The notes: generated by a model not told the origin, from the sequence alone. 49,713 bases of DNA from Burkholderiales bacterium (GCA_020848075.1 JADLAV010000024.1:1-49713); one strand, 5' to 3'. Numbered from the stretch's first letter, positions 33,748 to 43,620 are shown. Program-made: numbers and translations.

Positions 33748-35070
33748 CTACTCCCCGGCGCCGCCAGCGTCTTCCGTTTCGTCCTCGGGGGGCGGAACGA
33801 CCAGCACCTTGTCCACCCGGTGCCGGTCCATGTCGAGCACCTCGAAGCGCAGTCCGGCGAATGCAAACGTCTCGCCGGCGCGCGGGACATGGCCGAGGCG
33901 CGCCATGACGAGGCCACCCACCGTGTGATAGCGCCCCGCCTCGTCTTCGGGAAACTCGATGCGCCGTCCGACGGCTTCCTGCAGGCGATCGAGCGAGGCC
34001 CCGCCGTCCACGAGCAGCGATCCGTCTGCCCGCCGCACGAACTCGGGGGCCTCCTCCTCGCCCAGCTCGGGCACCGCACCGACGATCGCCTCCAGCACGT
34101 CGGTCATCGTGACGAGCCCTTGCACCTCGCCGTATTCGTCCACGACGAGCGCGAGGTGCGCCTTGTGCTGCTTGAGCAGCTCGAGGAGGCGCATGAGATG
34201 GATGGTTTCGGGCACGTAGAGCGCCGGCTCGAGGTGGGCCAGGACGTCCAGCGGCTCGCCGCGGAGGCATGGGTCCAGGAGGTCCAGCGTATCGAGCACG
34301 CCGAGCACGTCGCGCAGCCCGTGCCGGCACACGGGCACGCGCGTGTAGCCTTCGCGCCGGACGGCGAGCAGACGCGCGTCCAGCGACGCTTCGACGTCCA
34401 GGTACACGATGTCGATGCGTGGCGTCATGACGGCGCCGACCCGCTGCGAGTCGAGGTGCAGCACCCGCGAGACGAACTCGCTCTCGGCGCGCTCGAACAC
34501 GCCGGTCTCCGCGCCGATCCGCATCAGCCCCTCGATCTCCGCTTCGGTCACCGTCTGCTTCACGCGCTCGCGTACTCCGACCATGCGCAGCAGCGCCTCG
34601 GTCGAGAGCGTGAGCAGCTTCACGAACGGCAGCGTCGCCTGCGACAGGAGGCGCATCGGCAGCGCGATGCGCGTCGCGATCGCCTCGGGCGCGTACAGCG
34701 CGAGCCGTTTGGGCACAAGCTCGCCGAGGATCAGCGAGAAGTACGTGATGCCGATGACCACGATGGCGATCGCCAGCTCATGCGCATATGGCAGCAAGGC
34801 TGGCGCCCGGCGCAGCGCCTCGGCGAGTTGCGCGGAAAGCGTCGCCTCGCCGAACGCGCCCATGAAGATGCCGATCAGCGTGATCCCGACCTGGACGGTG
34901 GAGAGGAACCGCCCCGGATTCTCGGCGAGCGCGAGCGCTGCCGCGGCGCCCGGGCTGCCTCGCTCGGCGAGCTGCCGGAGCCGGACGTGGCGGCTCGACA
35001 CCACCGCGATCTCCGACATGGCGAAGGCGCCGTTGGCGAGAATGAGGATGAGGAGGACGAGGATTTCCAT
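33748..35070 (-). CDS. CNNM/HlyC-CorC family membrane protein with CBS pair
   Basis: A 440-residue inner-membrane protein. The N-terminal DUF21 domain (about 1-190) has four hydrophobic segments, with LANGAFAMSEIAVVSSRH and VQVGITLIGIFMGAFGE. Two CBS domains follow (about 205-330), with VMTPRIDIVYLD and LALVVDEYGEVQGLVTMTDVLEAIVG. The CorC/HlyC C-terminal domain includes GRYHTVGGLVMARLGHVP. The family is linked to Mg2+/Co2+ handling. ATG at 35070 chosen from MEILVLLILILANG; an upstream in-frame codon is possible. Confidence 0.92.
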   Translation of the reverse strand: MEILVLLILILANGAFAMSEIAVVSSRHVRLRQLAERGSPGAAAALALAENPGRFLSTVQVGITLIGIFMGAFGEATLSAQLAEALRRAPALLPYAHELAIAIVVIGITYFSLILGELVPKRLALYAPEAIATRIALPMRLLSQATLPFVKLLTLSTEALLRMVGVRERVKQTVTEAEIEGLMRIGAETGVFERAESEFVSRVLHLDSQRVGAVMTPRIDIVYLDVEASLDARLLAVRREGYTRVPVCRHGLRDVLGVLDTLDLLDPCLRGEPLDVLAHLEPALYVPETIHLMRLLELLKQHKAHLALVVDEYGEVQGLVTMTDVLEAIVGAVPELGEEEAPEFVRRADGSLLVDGGASLDRLQEAVGRRIEFPEDEAGRYHTVGGLVMARLGHVPRAGETFAFAGLRFEVLDMDRHRVDKVLVVPPPEDETEDAGGAGE

Positions 35071-35126
35071 GGCCGGGGGCTCCGCGCGCGACGACGCCAG
35101 CACCCGAACATAGCACCCGCGCGTTG

Positions 35127-35146
35127 CCCCCTCTTCGCGAAGGGGG
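35127..35146. terminator. GC-rich hairpin downstream of the efflux operon
   Basis: CCCCCTCTTCGCGAAGGGGG is a near-perfect palindrome centred on TTCGCGAA. It lies 10 bases beyond the stop of the outer membrane channel gene and could end the efflux operon transcript, though no T-run follows. It resembles the C-run/TCGCGA/G-run element inside icmF. Confidence 0.45.
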
Positions 35147-35155
35147 ACTGGTGGG

Positions 35156-36580
35156 CTATTGCGCGCTGGCGGCGAACGCCTGCGCCGTCCAGCCGCCGCC
35201 GAGCGCGCGGTACACGCTTATCAGCGCAGTCTGGCGGTTGCGCAGCGCGACGAGCCGCTCGCGGTCGGCGGAGAAGAGGTTGCGCTCTGCGTCGAGCACC
35301 TCGAGATAGCTCGAGTAGCCGGCGCGATAGCGGCGCTCGGCGAGCTTGAGCGTCTCGGCGACCCGGGCGCGGCGCTCGTCCTGCGCGACGAACGTCTCCC
35401 GGGCGCCGCGGTGCGCGACGAGCGCGTCATGCACGTCGCGGAACGCGCCCTGCACCGCCTGCACGTACGCGATCTCGGCCTGCTGGCGCCGCGCCTTGGC
35501 CGCGTCCACCTGGGCCGTGATCCGGCCGGCCGCGATGATCGGCTGCACGAGCGAGCCCGCGATCGACCAGATCGCCGCCGGCCCGGTGAAGAGATCGGCG
35601 AGGCGCGCGCTCTCCGAGCCGAGCGAACCGGTGAGCACGACCGCGGGGAAGTACTGCGCGCGTGCCTCGGCGATGCGGAACTCGGACGATGCGAGATCCG
35701 CCTCGGCGCGCTGGATGTCGGGCCGGCGGGCGAGAAGGTCCGACGGCAGTCCCGGCGGCACCTCGGGCACGCTTGCGCGAGTCTCGAGCGCCGGACCGCG
35801 CGCGATGGCCGGCGCATAGACCTCGCGCGGCGCGCGGCCGGCGAGAACGGCGAGCGCCGCTTGCGCCAGATCGACCGCCTGGCTGAGCGGCGGCACGGTC
35901 GCGGCCACGGACGCGCGCTCGGCTTCGGCTTGGCGCAGCTCGAACGTGCTCACCAGCCCGGCGCCGTGGCGGGCCCGCTGCAGCCGCACGTTGTCGTCGC
36001 GCGTGGCGAGCGTTGACAAGGAGAGCGCGAGCTCCGCGTCCGCCAGGTGCAGCGTGAAGTAGCTGGTCGCCACCTCGGCGGCGAGCGCGATGCGCACCGT
36101 CTCCGCGTCATAGCGCGTGGCGGCCAGCGTCTGCCCGGCCGCGTCGCTCCCGGAGCGGAGCCGACCCCATAGGTCGACCTCGTACGCCGCGGCGAGCGCG
36201 ACGCTGTGCGTCGTCGCGGCGTACGGGGGTCCCATGGGAAATGGGGTGGCCGTGCTGCTCTTACTGCGACTCGCGTCGTAGGTGAGATCGACCGAGGGGT
36301 AGAGGCTCGACTGCGCGATGCGCAGGTTTGCCCGCGCCTCGTCGATGCGCGCGACCGCGGCCCGCAGGTCGAGATTCCTCGCGAGCGCCTCCTCGACGAG
36401 CGCCGTGAGCTGCTCGTCGCCGAACAGCGTCCACCACCGATCGAGCGTCGCCGGCGCCTTCGCCTCGGCGGCGGGCAGGTCGAGCTCGGGCCGCTCGTGT
36501 TCCGCCATGCTGGTGCAGGCCGCGGCCACGACCGCTGCGAGCGCCGCCGCGAGCGCGGTGCGCAGTGCCGGGTCAACCAT
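35156..36580 (-). CDS. RND efflux outer membrane channel lipoprotein (OprM/NodT type)
   Basis: A TolC-like outer membrane channel of 474 residues. It has a lipoprotein signal (AAACTS, Cys at about 22), then DRWWTLFGDEQLTALVEEAL, NLDLRAAVARIDEARANLRIA, SVALAAAYEVDLWGRLR and LLARRPDIQRAEADLASSEF. These are typical of the NodT family. The ATG at 36580 overlaps the pump gene by 8 bases. It completes the tripartite efflux operon. Confidence 0.94.
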   Translation of the reverse strand: MVDPALRTALAAALAAVVAAACTSMAEHERPELDLPAAEAKAPATLDRWWTLFGDEQLTALVEEALARNLDLRAAVARIDEARANLRIAQSSLYPSVDLTYDASRSKSSTATPFPMGPPYAATTHSVALAAAYEVDLWGRLRSGSDAAGQTLAATRYDAETVRIALAAEVATSYFTLHLADAELALSLSTLATRDDNVRLQRARHGAGLVSTFELRQAEAERASVAATVPPLSQAVDLAQAALAVLAGRAPREVYAPAIARGPALETRASVPEVPPGLPSDLLARRPDIQRAEADLASSEFRIAEARAQYFPAVVLTGSLGSESARLADLFTGPAAIWSIAGSLVQPIIAAGRITAQVDAAKARRQQAEIAYVQAVQGAFRDVHDALVAHRGARETFVAQDERRARVAETLKLAERRYRAGYSSYLEVLDAERNLFSADRERLVALRNRQTALISVYRALGGGWTAQAFAASAQ

Positions 36581-39500
36581 GCGGCGCCCCCTTGCCTTCG
36601 GCTGCCGCGATCGCCGCGGCGTGCAGCGCTGCGCTGCGCTTTTCGCCCTCGACGACCTCGGCGTGGAGCTCGGCGGCGGTGCGCGTCTCGCGGACGCGCC
36701 GCTCGGTGAGCAGCCGGAAGAAGAACGGGATGAAGAAGATGGCGAGGAAGGTCGCCGCCAGCATGCCGCCCATCACGCCGGTGCCCACGGAGATCCGCGC
36801 GCCAGCGCCCGCGCCGGTCGAGAAGGCGAGCGGTACCACGCCGAGGATGAAGGCGAGCGAGGTCATGATGATCGGGCGAAACCGCAGCCGCGCGGCCTCG
36901 ATCGCAGCTGCCGGCGGCGAGTAGCCCTCCCGCACCTTGAGAAGCGCATATTCGACGATGAGGATCGCGTTCTTGGCAGCGAGGCCGAGCAGCGTCACCA
37001 GGCCGATCTGGAAATAGACGTCGTTCGTCAGGCCGCGAAGCCACACGGCGGTGAGCGCGCCGAAAGTGCCGAACGGCAGCGCGAGGAGCACCGAGAACGG
37101 CAGCGACCAGCGCTCGTACAGCGCGGCGAGGATCAGGAACACCATGATCACCGCAAGACCGAGCGCGAGGCTCGAAGTGCCGCCGGATTTCTTCTCCTGG
37201 TACGACGTGCCGCCCCAGTCGAAGCTGAATTCCGGCGGCAGGACCTCGCGCGCGATCGCCTCGACGCGCTCGATCGCCTGGCCGGAGCTTACGCCTGGCG
37301 CGGCCTGGCCGATGATCTTGACCGCCGGCAGGTTGTTGAAGCGGTCGAGCGCGTCCGGGCCCGACGCGTAGCGGACGCTCGCGAGCGAGCGCAACGGGAC
37401 CATCTCGCCGCGGGCCGAGCGCACCCAGATCGCGCCGATGTCGTCCGGGCGGGTGCGGTAGCGCGGCTCGGCGCTCATCAGCACCTGCCAGGCGCGGCCG
37501 AACTTGTTGAAGTCGTTCACGTAGAAGCTGCCGAGCGTCGCCGCGAGCGTGTCGAACACCTCGTCCACGGGCACGCCGAGCGTCTTCGCCTTCTCGCGGT
37601 CGACCTCGACGGCGAGCTGCGGCACGTTCGCGCGCCACAGCGTTTGCGCGCCGCCGAGCATCGGATCCGAGTTGAGCCGCCCGAGCAGCTGCTGCGTCAC
37701 CTGCGCGAGCCTGGCGGAGCCGCCGTCGCCCCCGCTCTGGAGGTAGAACTCGTAGCCGCCGGCGGTGCCGAGGCCGAAGATCGGGGGCGGACCGAAGGCG
37801 AGCACCAGCGCTTCCTTGATGTGCGCGGTCTTCATGAAGAACTCGCCGATGAGCTGCTGCACTGTCACCGTGCGCTCGTCCCAGTGCTTCTGCGTGACGA
37901 AGATCGTCGCCGCGTTGTTGCGGAAGCCGCCGCCGATGAAGTCGAAACCGGTGAATGCCACGACGTGCTCGTTGACGGGGTTGGAGCGCAGGGCCTCCAC
38001 CACCTGGCTCACGACCCGGTCGGTCCGCTGCAGCGTCGCACCGTCCGGCAGGATGACCATGGCGATGAAGACGCCCTGGTCCTCGTCCGGCACCAGCGAG
38101 CCCGGCGTGTACCGCCACAGGCCGCCCGCGATCAGCACCATGCCGGAGAAGAGCGCGAGCGCGATCGCGCCGCGCCGGATCATCCAGGTGACGCCGTCGA
38201 TGTAGCGTCCGGTCACACGGCGGAACCAGTCGTTGAACCAGGCGAAGAAACGGCCCGGCTGCCGGTGCTCGCGGCGCAGGATCATCACGCACAGGGCCGG
38301 GGTCAGGGTGAGCGCGACGATGCCCGAGAAGATCACCGCGATCGAGATAGTCACGGCGAACTGGCGGTAGAGCTCGCCGGTGAGGCCGCCGAGGAAGGCG
38401 ATCGGCACGAACACCGCGGTCAGCACCAGCACGATCGCGATCACGGGTCCCGAGACCTCGCGCATCGCCTCGATCGCCGCCTCGCGGGCGGGCATGTTCT
38501 CCTCGCGCATGATGCGCTCGACGTTCTCCAGCACGACGATCGCGTCGTCGACCACGATGCCGATCGAGAGCACCATTCCGAAAAGCGTCAGCGTGTTGAT
38601 CGAATAGCCGAGGGCGAAGAGCCCGGCGAACGCGCCGGTGAGCGACACCGGGACGGCGATGATCGGAATGAGCGTCGCGCGCCAGTCCTGCAGGAACAGG
38701 AACACGACGAGGAACACGAGGATCATCGCCTCGCCGAGGGTCTTCAGGACTTCGCGGATCGACACCTCGATGAAGCGCGTGGTGTCGTACGGGATCGAGT
38801 ACGCGAGGCCCGGGGGGAAGCGCTCGGCCAGCTCGGCGACGGTGCGCTTCATCTCGCCCGCGACCTCGAGCGCGTTCGCGCCCGGCCGCAGGAAGATGCC
38901 CATCAGCGTGGCGCTCTGGCCGTTGTAGCGGCCGATGAATTCGTAGTCCTTGCTGCCGAGCTCGACGCGTGCGATGTCGCGGAGACGGATGATCGAGCCG
39001 TCCGGGTTCGCGCGCACGATGATGTTCTCGAACTGCTCGACGTCGGCGAGCCGCCCGAGCGTGGTGATCGTGTAAACGAGCTCCTGGTCGCCGCTGTAGG
39101 GCGCCTGGCCGATTTTGCCGGCCGCGAACTGCGCGTTCTGCTCGCGGACCGCGGCGATCAGATCGCCGGTGGTGAGCCCGAGCTGCGCGAGCCGGTCGGG
39201 GCGCACCCAGATCCGCATCGCATAGTCCTTCGCGCCCCAAACCTGCACGTTGGTCGTGCCCGGGATGCGTTTCAGGCGGTCGAGCACGTTCAAGGTGACG
39301 TAGTTCGACACGTAGAGGTCGTCGAAGCGGGCATCCGGCGAATAGAACGCCAGCACCTGCAGGAACGACGACGAGCCCTTCTCGACGGTCACGCCCTGGC
39401 GCCGCACTTCCTCCGGCAGCCGCGCTTCGGCCTGCTTGACGCGGTTGTTGACGTTGATCGCCGCCTGGTCGGCGTCGGTGCCGATATCGAAGGTCACCTG

Positions 39501-39773
39501 AATCTGCAGCTGGCCGTTCGACGCCGAGTTCGAGCTCATGTAGATCATGCCCTCGACGCCGTTGATCGCGTTCTCGAGGACCGCCGCGACGGTCTGCTCG
39601 ACCACCCGGGCCGACGCGCCCGGATAGAACGCGCTCACCTGCACGACCGGCGGCGCGATCTCCGGGTACTGCGCGATCGGCAAAGTGCGCATCGCGGCGA
39701 GCCCCGCGAGCACGATGAAGAGGGACAGTACCGCGGCGAAGATGGGGCGGTCGATGAAGAAGCGGGAGAACAT
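36573..39773 (-). CDS. RND multidrug efflux pump (AcrB/MexB type, HAE1)
   Basis: A proton-driven inner-membrane efflux pump of 1066 residues and 12 membrane segments, starting MFSRFFIDRPIFAAVLSLFI. The proton relay shows Asp-Asp in GIVVDDAIVVLENVERI (segment 4) and Lys in GLAAKNAILIVEYA (segment 10). FGPPPIFGLGTAGGYEFYLQ lies in the drug-binding pocket region of HAE1 pumps. It exports hydrophobic or amphiphilic compounds rather than metals, judged by the family. It starts 24 bases after the adaptor gene. Confidence 0.96.
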   Translation of the reverse strand: MFSRFFIDRPIFAAVLSLFIVLAGLAAMRTLPIAQYPEIAPPVVQVSAFYPGASARVVEQTVAAVLENAINGVEGMIYMSSNSASNGQLQIQVTFDIGTDADQAAINVNNRVKQAEARLPEEVRRQGVTVEKGSSSFLQVLAFYSPDARFDDLYVSNYVTLNVLDRLKRIPGTTNVQVWGAKDYAMRIWVRPDRLAQLGLTTGDLIAAVREQNAQFAAGKIGQAPYSGDQELVYTITTLGRLADVEQFENIIVRANPDGSIIRLRDIARVELGSKDYEFIGRYNGQSATLMGIFLRPGANALEVAGEMKRTVAELAERFPPGLAYSIPYDTTRFIEVSIREVLKTLGEAMILVFLVVFLFLQDWRATLIPIIAVPVSLTGAFAGLFALGYSINTLTLFGMVLSIGIVVDDAIVVLENVERIMREENMPAREAAIEAMREVSGPVIAIVLVLTAVFVPIAFLGGLTGELYRQFAVTISIAVIFSGIVALTLTPALCVMILRREHRQPGRFFAWFNDWFRRVTGRYIDGVTWMIRRGAIALALFSGMVLIAGGLWRYTPGSLVPDEDQGVFIAMVILPDGATLQRTDRVVSQVVEALRSNPVNEHVVAFTGFDFIGGGFRNNAATIFVTQKHWDERTVTVQQLIGEFFMKTAHIKEALVLAFGPPPIFGLGTAGGYEFYLQSGGDGGSARLAQVTQQLLGRLNSDPMLGGAQTLWRANVPQLAVEVDREKAKTLGVPVDEVFDTLAATLGSFYVNDFNKFGRAWQVLMSAEPRYRTRPDDIGAIWVRSARGEMVPLRSLASVRYASGPDALDRFNNLPAVKIIGQAAPGVSSGQAIERVEAIAREVLPPEFSFDWGGTSYQEKKSGGTSSLALGLAVIMVFLILAALYERWSLPFSVLLALPFGTFGALTAVWLRGLTNDVYFQIGLVTLLGLAAKNAILIVEYALLKVREGYSPPAAAIEAARLRFRPIIMTSLAFILGVVPLAFSTGAGAGARISVGTGVMGGMLAATFLAIFFIPFFFRLLTERRVRETRTAAELHAEVVEGEKRSAALHAAAIAAAEGKGAPHG

Positions 39774-39797
39774 CCGGCGTTCCTCGAGCGCGCGCGG

Positions 39798-41099
39798 CTA
39801 TTGCTTCGACGCCGCGCCTTGCGGTGCGGCCTTGCCAGGTCGGCCGGGCGCGCCGCCGGGTCCCGCCGGCGGTGGGCCGAGCACGATCGGCGCCCCGGTC
39901 GGAATCGGCTGCAGCTTCGCCATGCCGTCCACCACCACCTGGTCGCCCGGCTTCAATCCCGATTCCACGATCCACTGCTTCGCGCCGGCGAAGTCGACCC
40001 AGTCGCTCACGGTGACCGGGCGCGGCAGCGCGACGTCCTTGCCCTCGGCAGACTTGCCTGCGACGTACACGAACTTGCCCTGCGGGCTGTCCATCACCGC
40101 GACCTGCGGCACCACGATGGTGTCGGGGCGCACGGCCCCCGAGAGGACCACCCGCACGAACTGCCCCGGCCGCAACCCCGCGTCCTCGTTCCGGAAGAGG
40201 GCGCGCGCATCGTACGACCCGGTGCCCGGGTTGATGCGCGGATCGATGAATTCGAGCCGCCCCTTGCGCGGATACACCGAGCCGTCGGCGAGCCGCACGC
40301 TCGCCTCGAAGCCGCCCTGCGCCTCGTCCGGCACGACGAGCTTGCCCTCGCGCCGCAGCGCGTCGAGCCGGAGCCGCTCGTTCTCCGCGATGCTGAAGTT
40401 CACGTACATCGGATCGACTTGCGACACCGTCGCGAGCAGACTCTCCGCGCCTGGCGAGACGAGGCTACCCTCGGACTTCCGCGCGCGGGACGCGAAGCCG
40501 CTCACCGGTGCGGTCACGGTCGTGTACGAGAGGTTGAGCCGCGCGGTGGTCAGGTTCGCCTGGGCGAGCTTGACGTTCGCGTCGGCGGTCTCGGCCGCCG
40601 ACACCGTGTCGTCATACTCGCGCCGGCTGACGGCGCCTTCGACGTCGCCGCCGACCAGAGGCTCCAGCCGCGCGCGGTCGCGACGCGCCTGGGCAAGCTG
40701 CGCCTGGGCGCGCGCGAGCTCGGCCTCGGCCGCCTGCGCCGCTGCGGCGTACGGCTTCGGATCGATGACGAACATGGTCGCGCCTTCCTTGACGTGGCCG
40801 CCTTCCTGGTAGACGCGCTTCTCCAGGATGCCGGTGACGCGCGCCCGCACCTCCGCTTCCTTCGAGCCGGCGGTCTGCCCGACGTATTCGAAGCTGACCG
40901 GCACGGTCGCAGCCTTCACTTCGAGCAGCGTGACAGGCGCCGGCGGGAAGCCGTGGAAGCCGCCTTGCCCCTGCTGTCCGCAGCCCGCGAGTGCCATTGC
41001 GGCGCCGCCGATTGTCGCAGCCGCAAGGCGGTGCAGCCCGAGGCGGCGCGAAAGAGAGGCGCGCAGGCCGGCGTGCGCGAAGGCAGGAAGGGTTCTCAT
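39798..41099 (-). CDS. RND efflux periplasmic adaptor (AcrA/MexA type)
   Basis: A membrane fusion protein of 433 residues with a lipoprotein signal (AMALAGCGQQ, Cys about 40) after a long basic n-region. The lipoyl halves are AEVRARVTGILEKRVYQEGGHVKEGATMFVIDP and LSYTTVTAPVSGFASRARKSEGSLV, flanking a helical hairpin. The C-terminal tail is rich in Gly and Pro. First gene of the efflux operon. A palindrome resembling AcrR-type operators lies about 85 bases upstream. Confidence 0.94.
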   Translation of the reverse strand: MRTLPAFAHAGLRASLSRRLGLHRLAAATIGGAAMALAGCGQQGQGGFHGFPPAPVTLLEVKAATVPVSFEYVGQTAGSKEAEVRARVTGILEKRVYQEGGHVKEGATMFVIDPKPYAAAAQAAEAELARAQAQLAQARRDRARLEPLVGGDVEGAVSRREYDDTVSAAETADANVKLAQANLTTARLNLSYTTVTAPVSGFASRARKSEGSLVSPGAESLLATVSQVDPMYVNFSIAENERLRLDALRREGKLVVPDEAQGGFEASVRLADGSVYPRKGRLEFIDPRINPGTGSYDARALFRNEDAGLRPGQFVRVVLSGAVRPDTIVVPQVAVMDSPQGKFVYVAGKSAEGKDVALPRPVTVSDWVDFAGAKQWIVESGLKPGDQVVVDGMAKLQPIPTGAPIVLGPPPAGPGGAPGRPGKAAPQGAASKQ

Positions 41100-41183
41100 G
41101 GTGTGCGTCTGTCCTGGTCCAGCCGGCGAGCCGGCGTGAGCGGCGGCACTGCCGCGACGGTGCTCGAGCACCGGACGCGGGAG

Positions 41184-41212
41184 TTTACATACAGGCACGC
41201 ATGTTTGTGAAA
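41184..41212. promoter_or_regulatory. Imperfect palindrome like a TetR/AcrR operator upstream of the efflux operon
   Basis: TTTACATACA (41184-41193) and TGTTTGTGAAA (41202-41212) form an imperfect palindrome around an 8-base centre. It resembles the E. coli AcrR operator, whose arms carry TACATACA. It is the only AT-rich stretch in the 136-base gap before the adaptor gene. No TetR-family gene is present beside it. Confidence 0.55.
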
Positions 41213-41235
41213 TGTGTCGTCGAATGCGGTTTGTC

Positions 41236-42537
41236 TCATCGGCCCGCAGAGAGAGAGCGCGACGTGAGTCCGAGCCGTAGCAAGGCGAGAAAGACTTCGC
41301 CGCGCGGTCGGCGCCCGTCGGACGGCGCTCGGTCGGGAGCGGTTTCGAGGGTCACGGGCGCTGCAGCACGAATGCGGGTGCGGAGCACAAGGTCACATCG
41401 CCGGCGCGCGGCGTCGACGACGATGATGTTCGCGATCGAGCCGACGATGAAGAGGTTTCCTGCGAGCGTGCTGACCAGCGCGAGCATCGGGCCGGCAAAA
41501 GGCTCCGTCGCCGCAGGCAGGAGCAGCATGATCGCGGGCACGTTCGACACGAGATTCGCCAGCACGACCGACGTGGCGAAGAGCGGCGCGGGCTGGGTGA
41601 GCGGAAGGCCGGCCGCCGCGAGGGCTTGCACCGCCTGTGCGGTGACCCCGGTGTGCGCGAGCGCGTGGTTGACCACGAAGAGCCCCATGAAGAGCACGAG
41701 CAGCTCCCAGTCGACCAACCCGAGCACGTTCGTCGAGTGCAGCCGGCGGTTCATGAGCACCACCCCTGCGCCGGTGAGCGCCGCGACATCGCGCGGCCAG
41801 TCGGTCACGAGAAACACGGCAATCAGCGCGCCGGCCACGGCGAGACCCTTGGCGGCCTGCCAACGGTCGAACGGCGTCCGGTCGGTCGCCCGGCGCGCAG
41901 GCGCCGCGGAACCCGCAAGCTGGGTCTCGCTCGCGCGCCAGCGCCCCCGCGCTTGCCACGCGATGAGCGCCCACAACGCCGCCAAGCCAAGCACGACCGG
42001 GATCACCGCCTCCAGGAAATAGCCGCTGAAGGAGAGCTTCAGCACCCCGCCGATCAGCATGTTCTGCGGGTTGCCAATGAGCGTCGCCGCGGAGCCGACA
42101 TTCGCCGCGCAGGCGAGCGCGAGCAGGAATGGCACCGGGTCGAGCCCACGGCGCATGCACGCATCGGCGAGCACGGGCGCGACGGCGAGGCAAACGACGT
42201 CGTTGCTGAACACCGCCGAGAGCGCCGCCACCACCGCGATCACCGCGCCGAGCAGCATCGGCGGCGAAGCCGGGAGCGCCGCGATGCGCAGCGTGACCCA
42301 GGAGTAGAAGCCCGCGAGCTGCATCTGCGCCGAGATCACCATGAACGAGAAGAGCAGTATCAACGTTGGCACGTGCTGCGCCTGCCTCGCCTGTTCGGGC
42401 GTGATCGCTCCGAAGGCGACCAGCGCGATCGCGCCCAGCAGCGCGATGCCGGTGCGGTCGAGCTGCAGGAACGGCAGCCCGCCGAGGGTCATGCCGACGT
42501 AGACAATCGCGAAGATCGCGACTACGGTAGCGGTCAT
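41236..42537 (-). CDS. ArsB/SLC13-like anion permease
   Basis: An inner-membrane transporter of the ion transporter superfamily, 433 residues from ATG 42537. There are about ten membrane segments, with FSNDVVCLAVAPVLADAC and ANVGSAATLIGNPQNMLIG in the first half and LVSNVPAIMLLLPA and GNLFIVGSIANIIVVDAARR in the second, the paired motifs of this superfamily. After about residue 375 the sequence turns polar (RIRAAAPVTLETAPDRAPSDGRR) and the expected last membrane segment is not seen, so a frameshift near the 3' end is possible. Substrate unknown. Confidence 0.82.
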   Translation of the reverse strand: MTATVVAIFAIVYVGMTLGGLPFLQLDRTGIALLGAIALVAFGAITPEQARQAQHVPTLILLFSFMVISAQMQLAGFYSWVTLRIAALPASPPMLLGAVIAVVAALSAVFSNDVVCLAVAPVLADACMRRGLDPVPFLLALACAANVGSAATLIGNPQNMLIGGVLKLSFSGYFLEAVIPVVLGLAALWALIAWQARGRWRASETQLAGSAAPARRATDRTPFDRWQAAKGLAVAGALIAVFLVTDWPRDVAALTGAGVVLMNRRLHSTNVLGLVDWELLVLFMGLFVVNHALAHTGVTAQAVQALAAAGLPLTQPAPLFATSVVLANLVSNVPAIMLLLPAATEPFAGPMLALVSTLAGNLFIVGSIANIIVVDAARRRCDLVLRTRIRAAAPVTLETAPDRAPSDGRRPRGEVFLALLRLGLTSRSLSAGR

Positions 42538-42829
42538 CGAAGGACGACTCCCCCCGCGGCCGCGTAGCGCGGGGCACGGAGGGTAGAGCAGGGCGGCGGA
42601 GCCATGGCGGGCGGGACGGGCGCGAAGCATAGCGCATCGCGCACCAGGGCACGTGTCACGTCCCGCGGCGGGAGCGAGCGGACTGGCGCGATGCTTGCAT
42701 CATCCGGCGGCGAGGCGTGCGCGCCGGAGATCCGCGCGTTCGCTGGCACTCGCCGGCACAGTCGGCTAGCAACATACCGGCGAAGCACTGTGCTAGAAAT
42801 TTCGCTGTCCGCACCGCATGGAGGGTCTG

Positions 42830-43471
42830 ATGAAGTCGTTCCTGGAGATCATCGAGGATCAACTCGTCGCGAACCGGCTGCCGCTCGCGGGCGTGACGAT
42901 CGCCGCGACGCCGTACGCGAACACGCCGGTGGTGTTGAACCTCCACTGGCACGCGTTCGTCGAGGTGAAGCTCGCTGGCGAGGGGAATGCGGTCGCCCAC
43001 CAGCCTGTTCCGAGCTCGGCGCTCCAGGTGAATTCTCTGTGGGAGCGATTCCAGGACCTCGAGAACGACGCGCTCGAGTCCGCGTGGGAGCTCGGCGCGT
43101 GGGACCTCGCGCGAATCGAGGCGCGCCCCTGCGGACGCACGGCCGCCGCGCTCCAGGAGCGCATCGAATGCATGACCGCCTTCGGGGCGGCGCCGCACGA
43201 GATCGACGGCGAGCCGGTGGTCGTGAGCGACGTGCCCGACGCGGGCGAGCTCATCGACGTCGCCGCGCGCGTGGGCTACGTGTGCTGGCAGTTTCGGCCC
43301 GTGTGGTGCGGCCTGTGGCGCGACGTCGCGCGGGACGACAGCCTCGAGCGGGGCGGCTACCGCAACCCGAAGTGTCCGGTCGTCGGCGAATCGTACATGC
43401 CCGGCCGTGCACGCACCGTGGTGTATCAGCTCGGCCGCACGCCGCTGGCGGCAGGCGCATCGTCTGCCTGA
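42830..43471 (+). CDS. Protein of unknown function upstream of icmF
   Basis: A 213-residue protein that I do not recognise. ATG 42830 is chosen because GGAGGG lies just upstream; ATG 42818 is in frame. It starts KSFLEIIEDQLVANRLPLAG. It has no signal peptide or membrane segment, is acidic, and has several Trp and Cys in the second half (VCWQFRPVWCGLWRD and YRNPKCPVVG). The 292-base region before it (42538-42829) separates it from the divergent permease; I see only an inverted CTAGCA/TGCTAG pair (42766-42796). The gene points the same way as icmF, 183 bases ahead, and may share its regulation. Confidence 0.7.
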   Translation: MKSFLEIIEDQLVANRLPLAGVTIAATPYANTPVVLNLHWHAFVEVKLAGEGNAVAHQPVPSSALQVNSLWERFQDLENDALESAWELGAWDLARIEARPCGRTAAALQERIECMTAFGAAPHEIDGEPVVVSDVPDAGELIDVAARVGYVCWQFRPVWCGLWRDVARDDSLERGGYRNPKCPVVGESYMPGRARTVVYQLGRTPLAAGASSA

Positions 43472-43620
43472 CGGCCCCTGCCTGCACGTCGCTGGCGAGC
43501 GAGCGGGCGACGATCCCCGGGTCGCGCTGACCGGCGATATCCCGATCATGGGTGCTGCCGGATGCCCCGGCCCGCCCTTCTCACTCGCAAACCCCTGGCC
43601 GCAGTACACTTACCGGTCCA

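Noticed and set aside
36318-41210. A 1630-codon open frame on the plus strand opposite the RND efflux genes
   Set aside because: It is a mirror of the GC-rich coding strand; its translation is Arg/Ala/His-rich without domains, and the opposite strand has a complete efflux operon.
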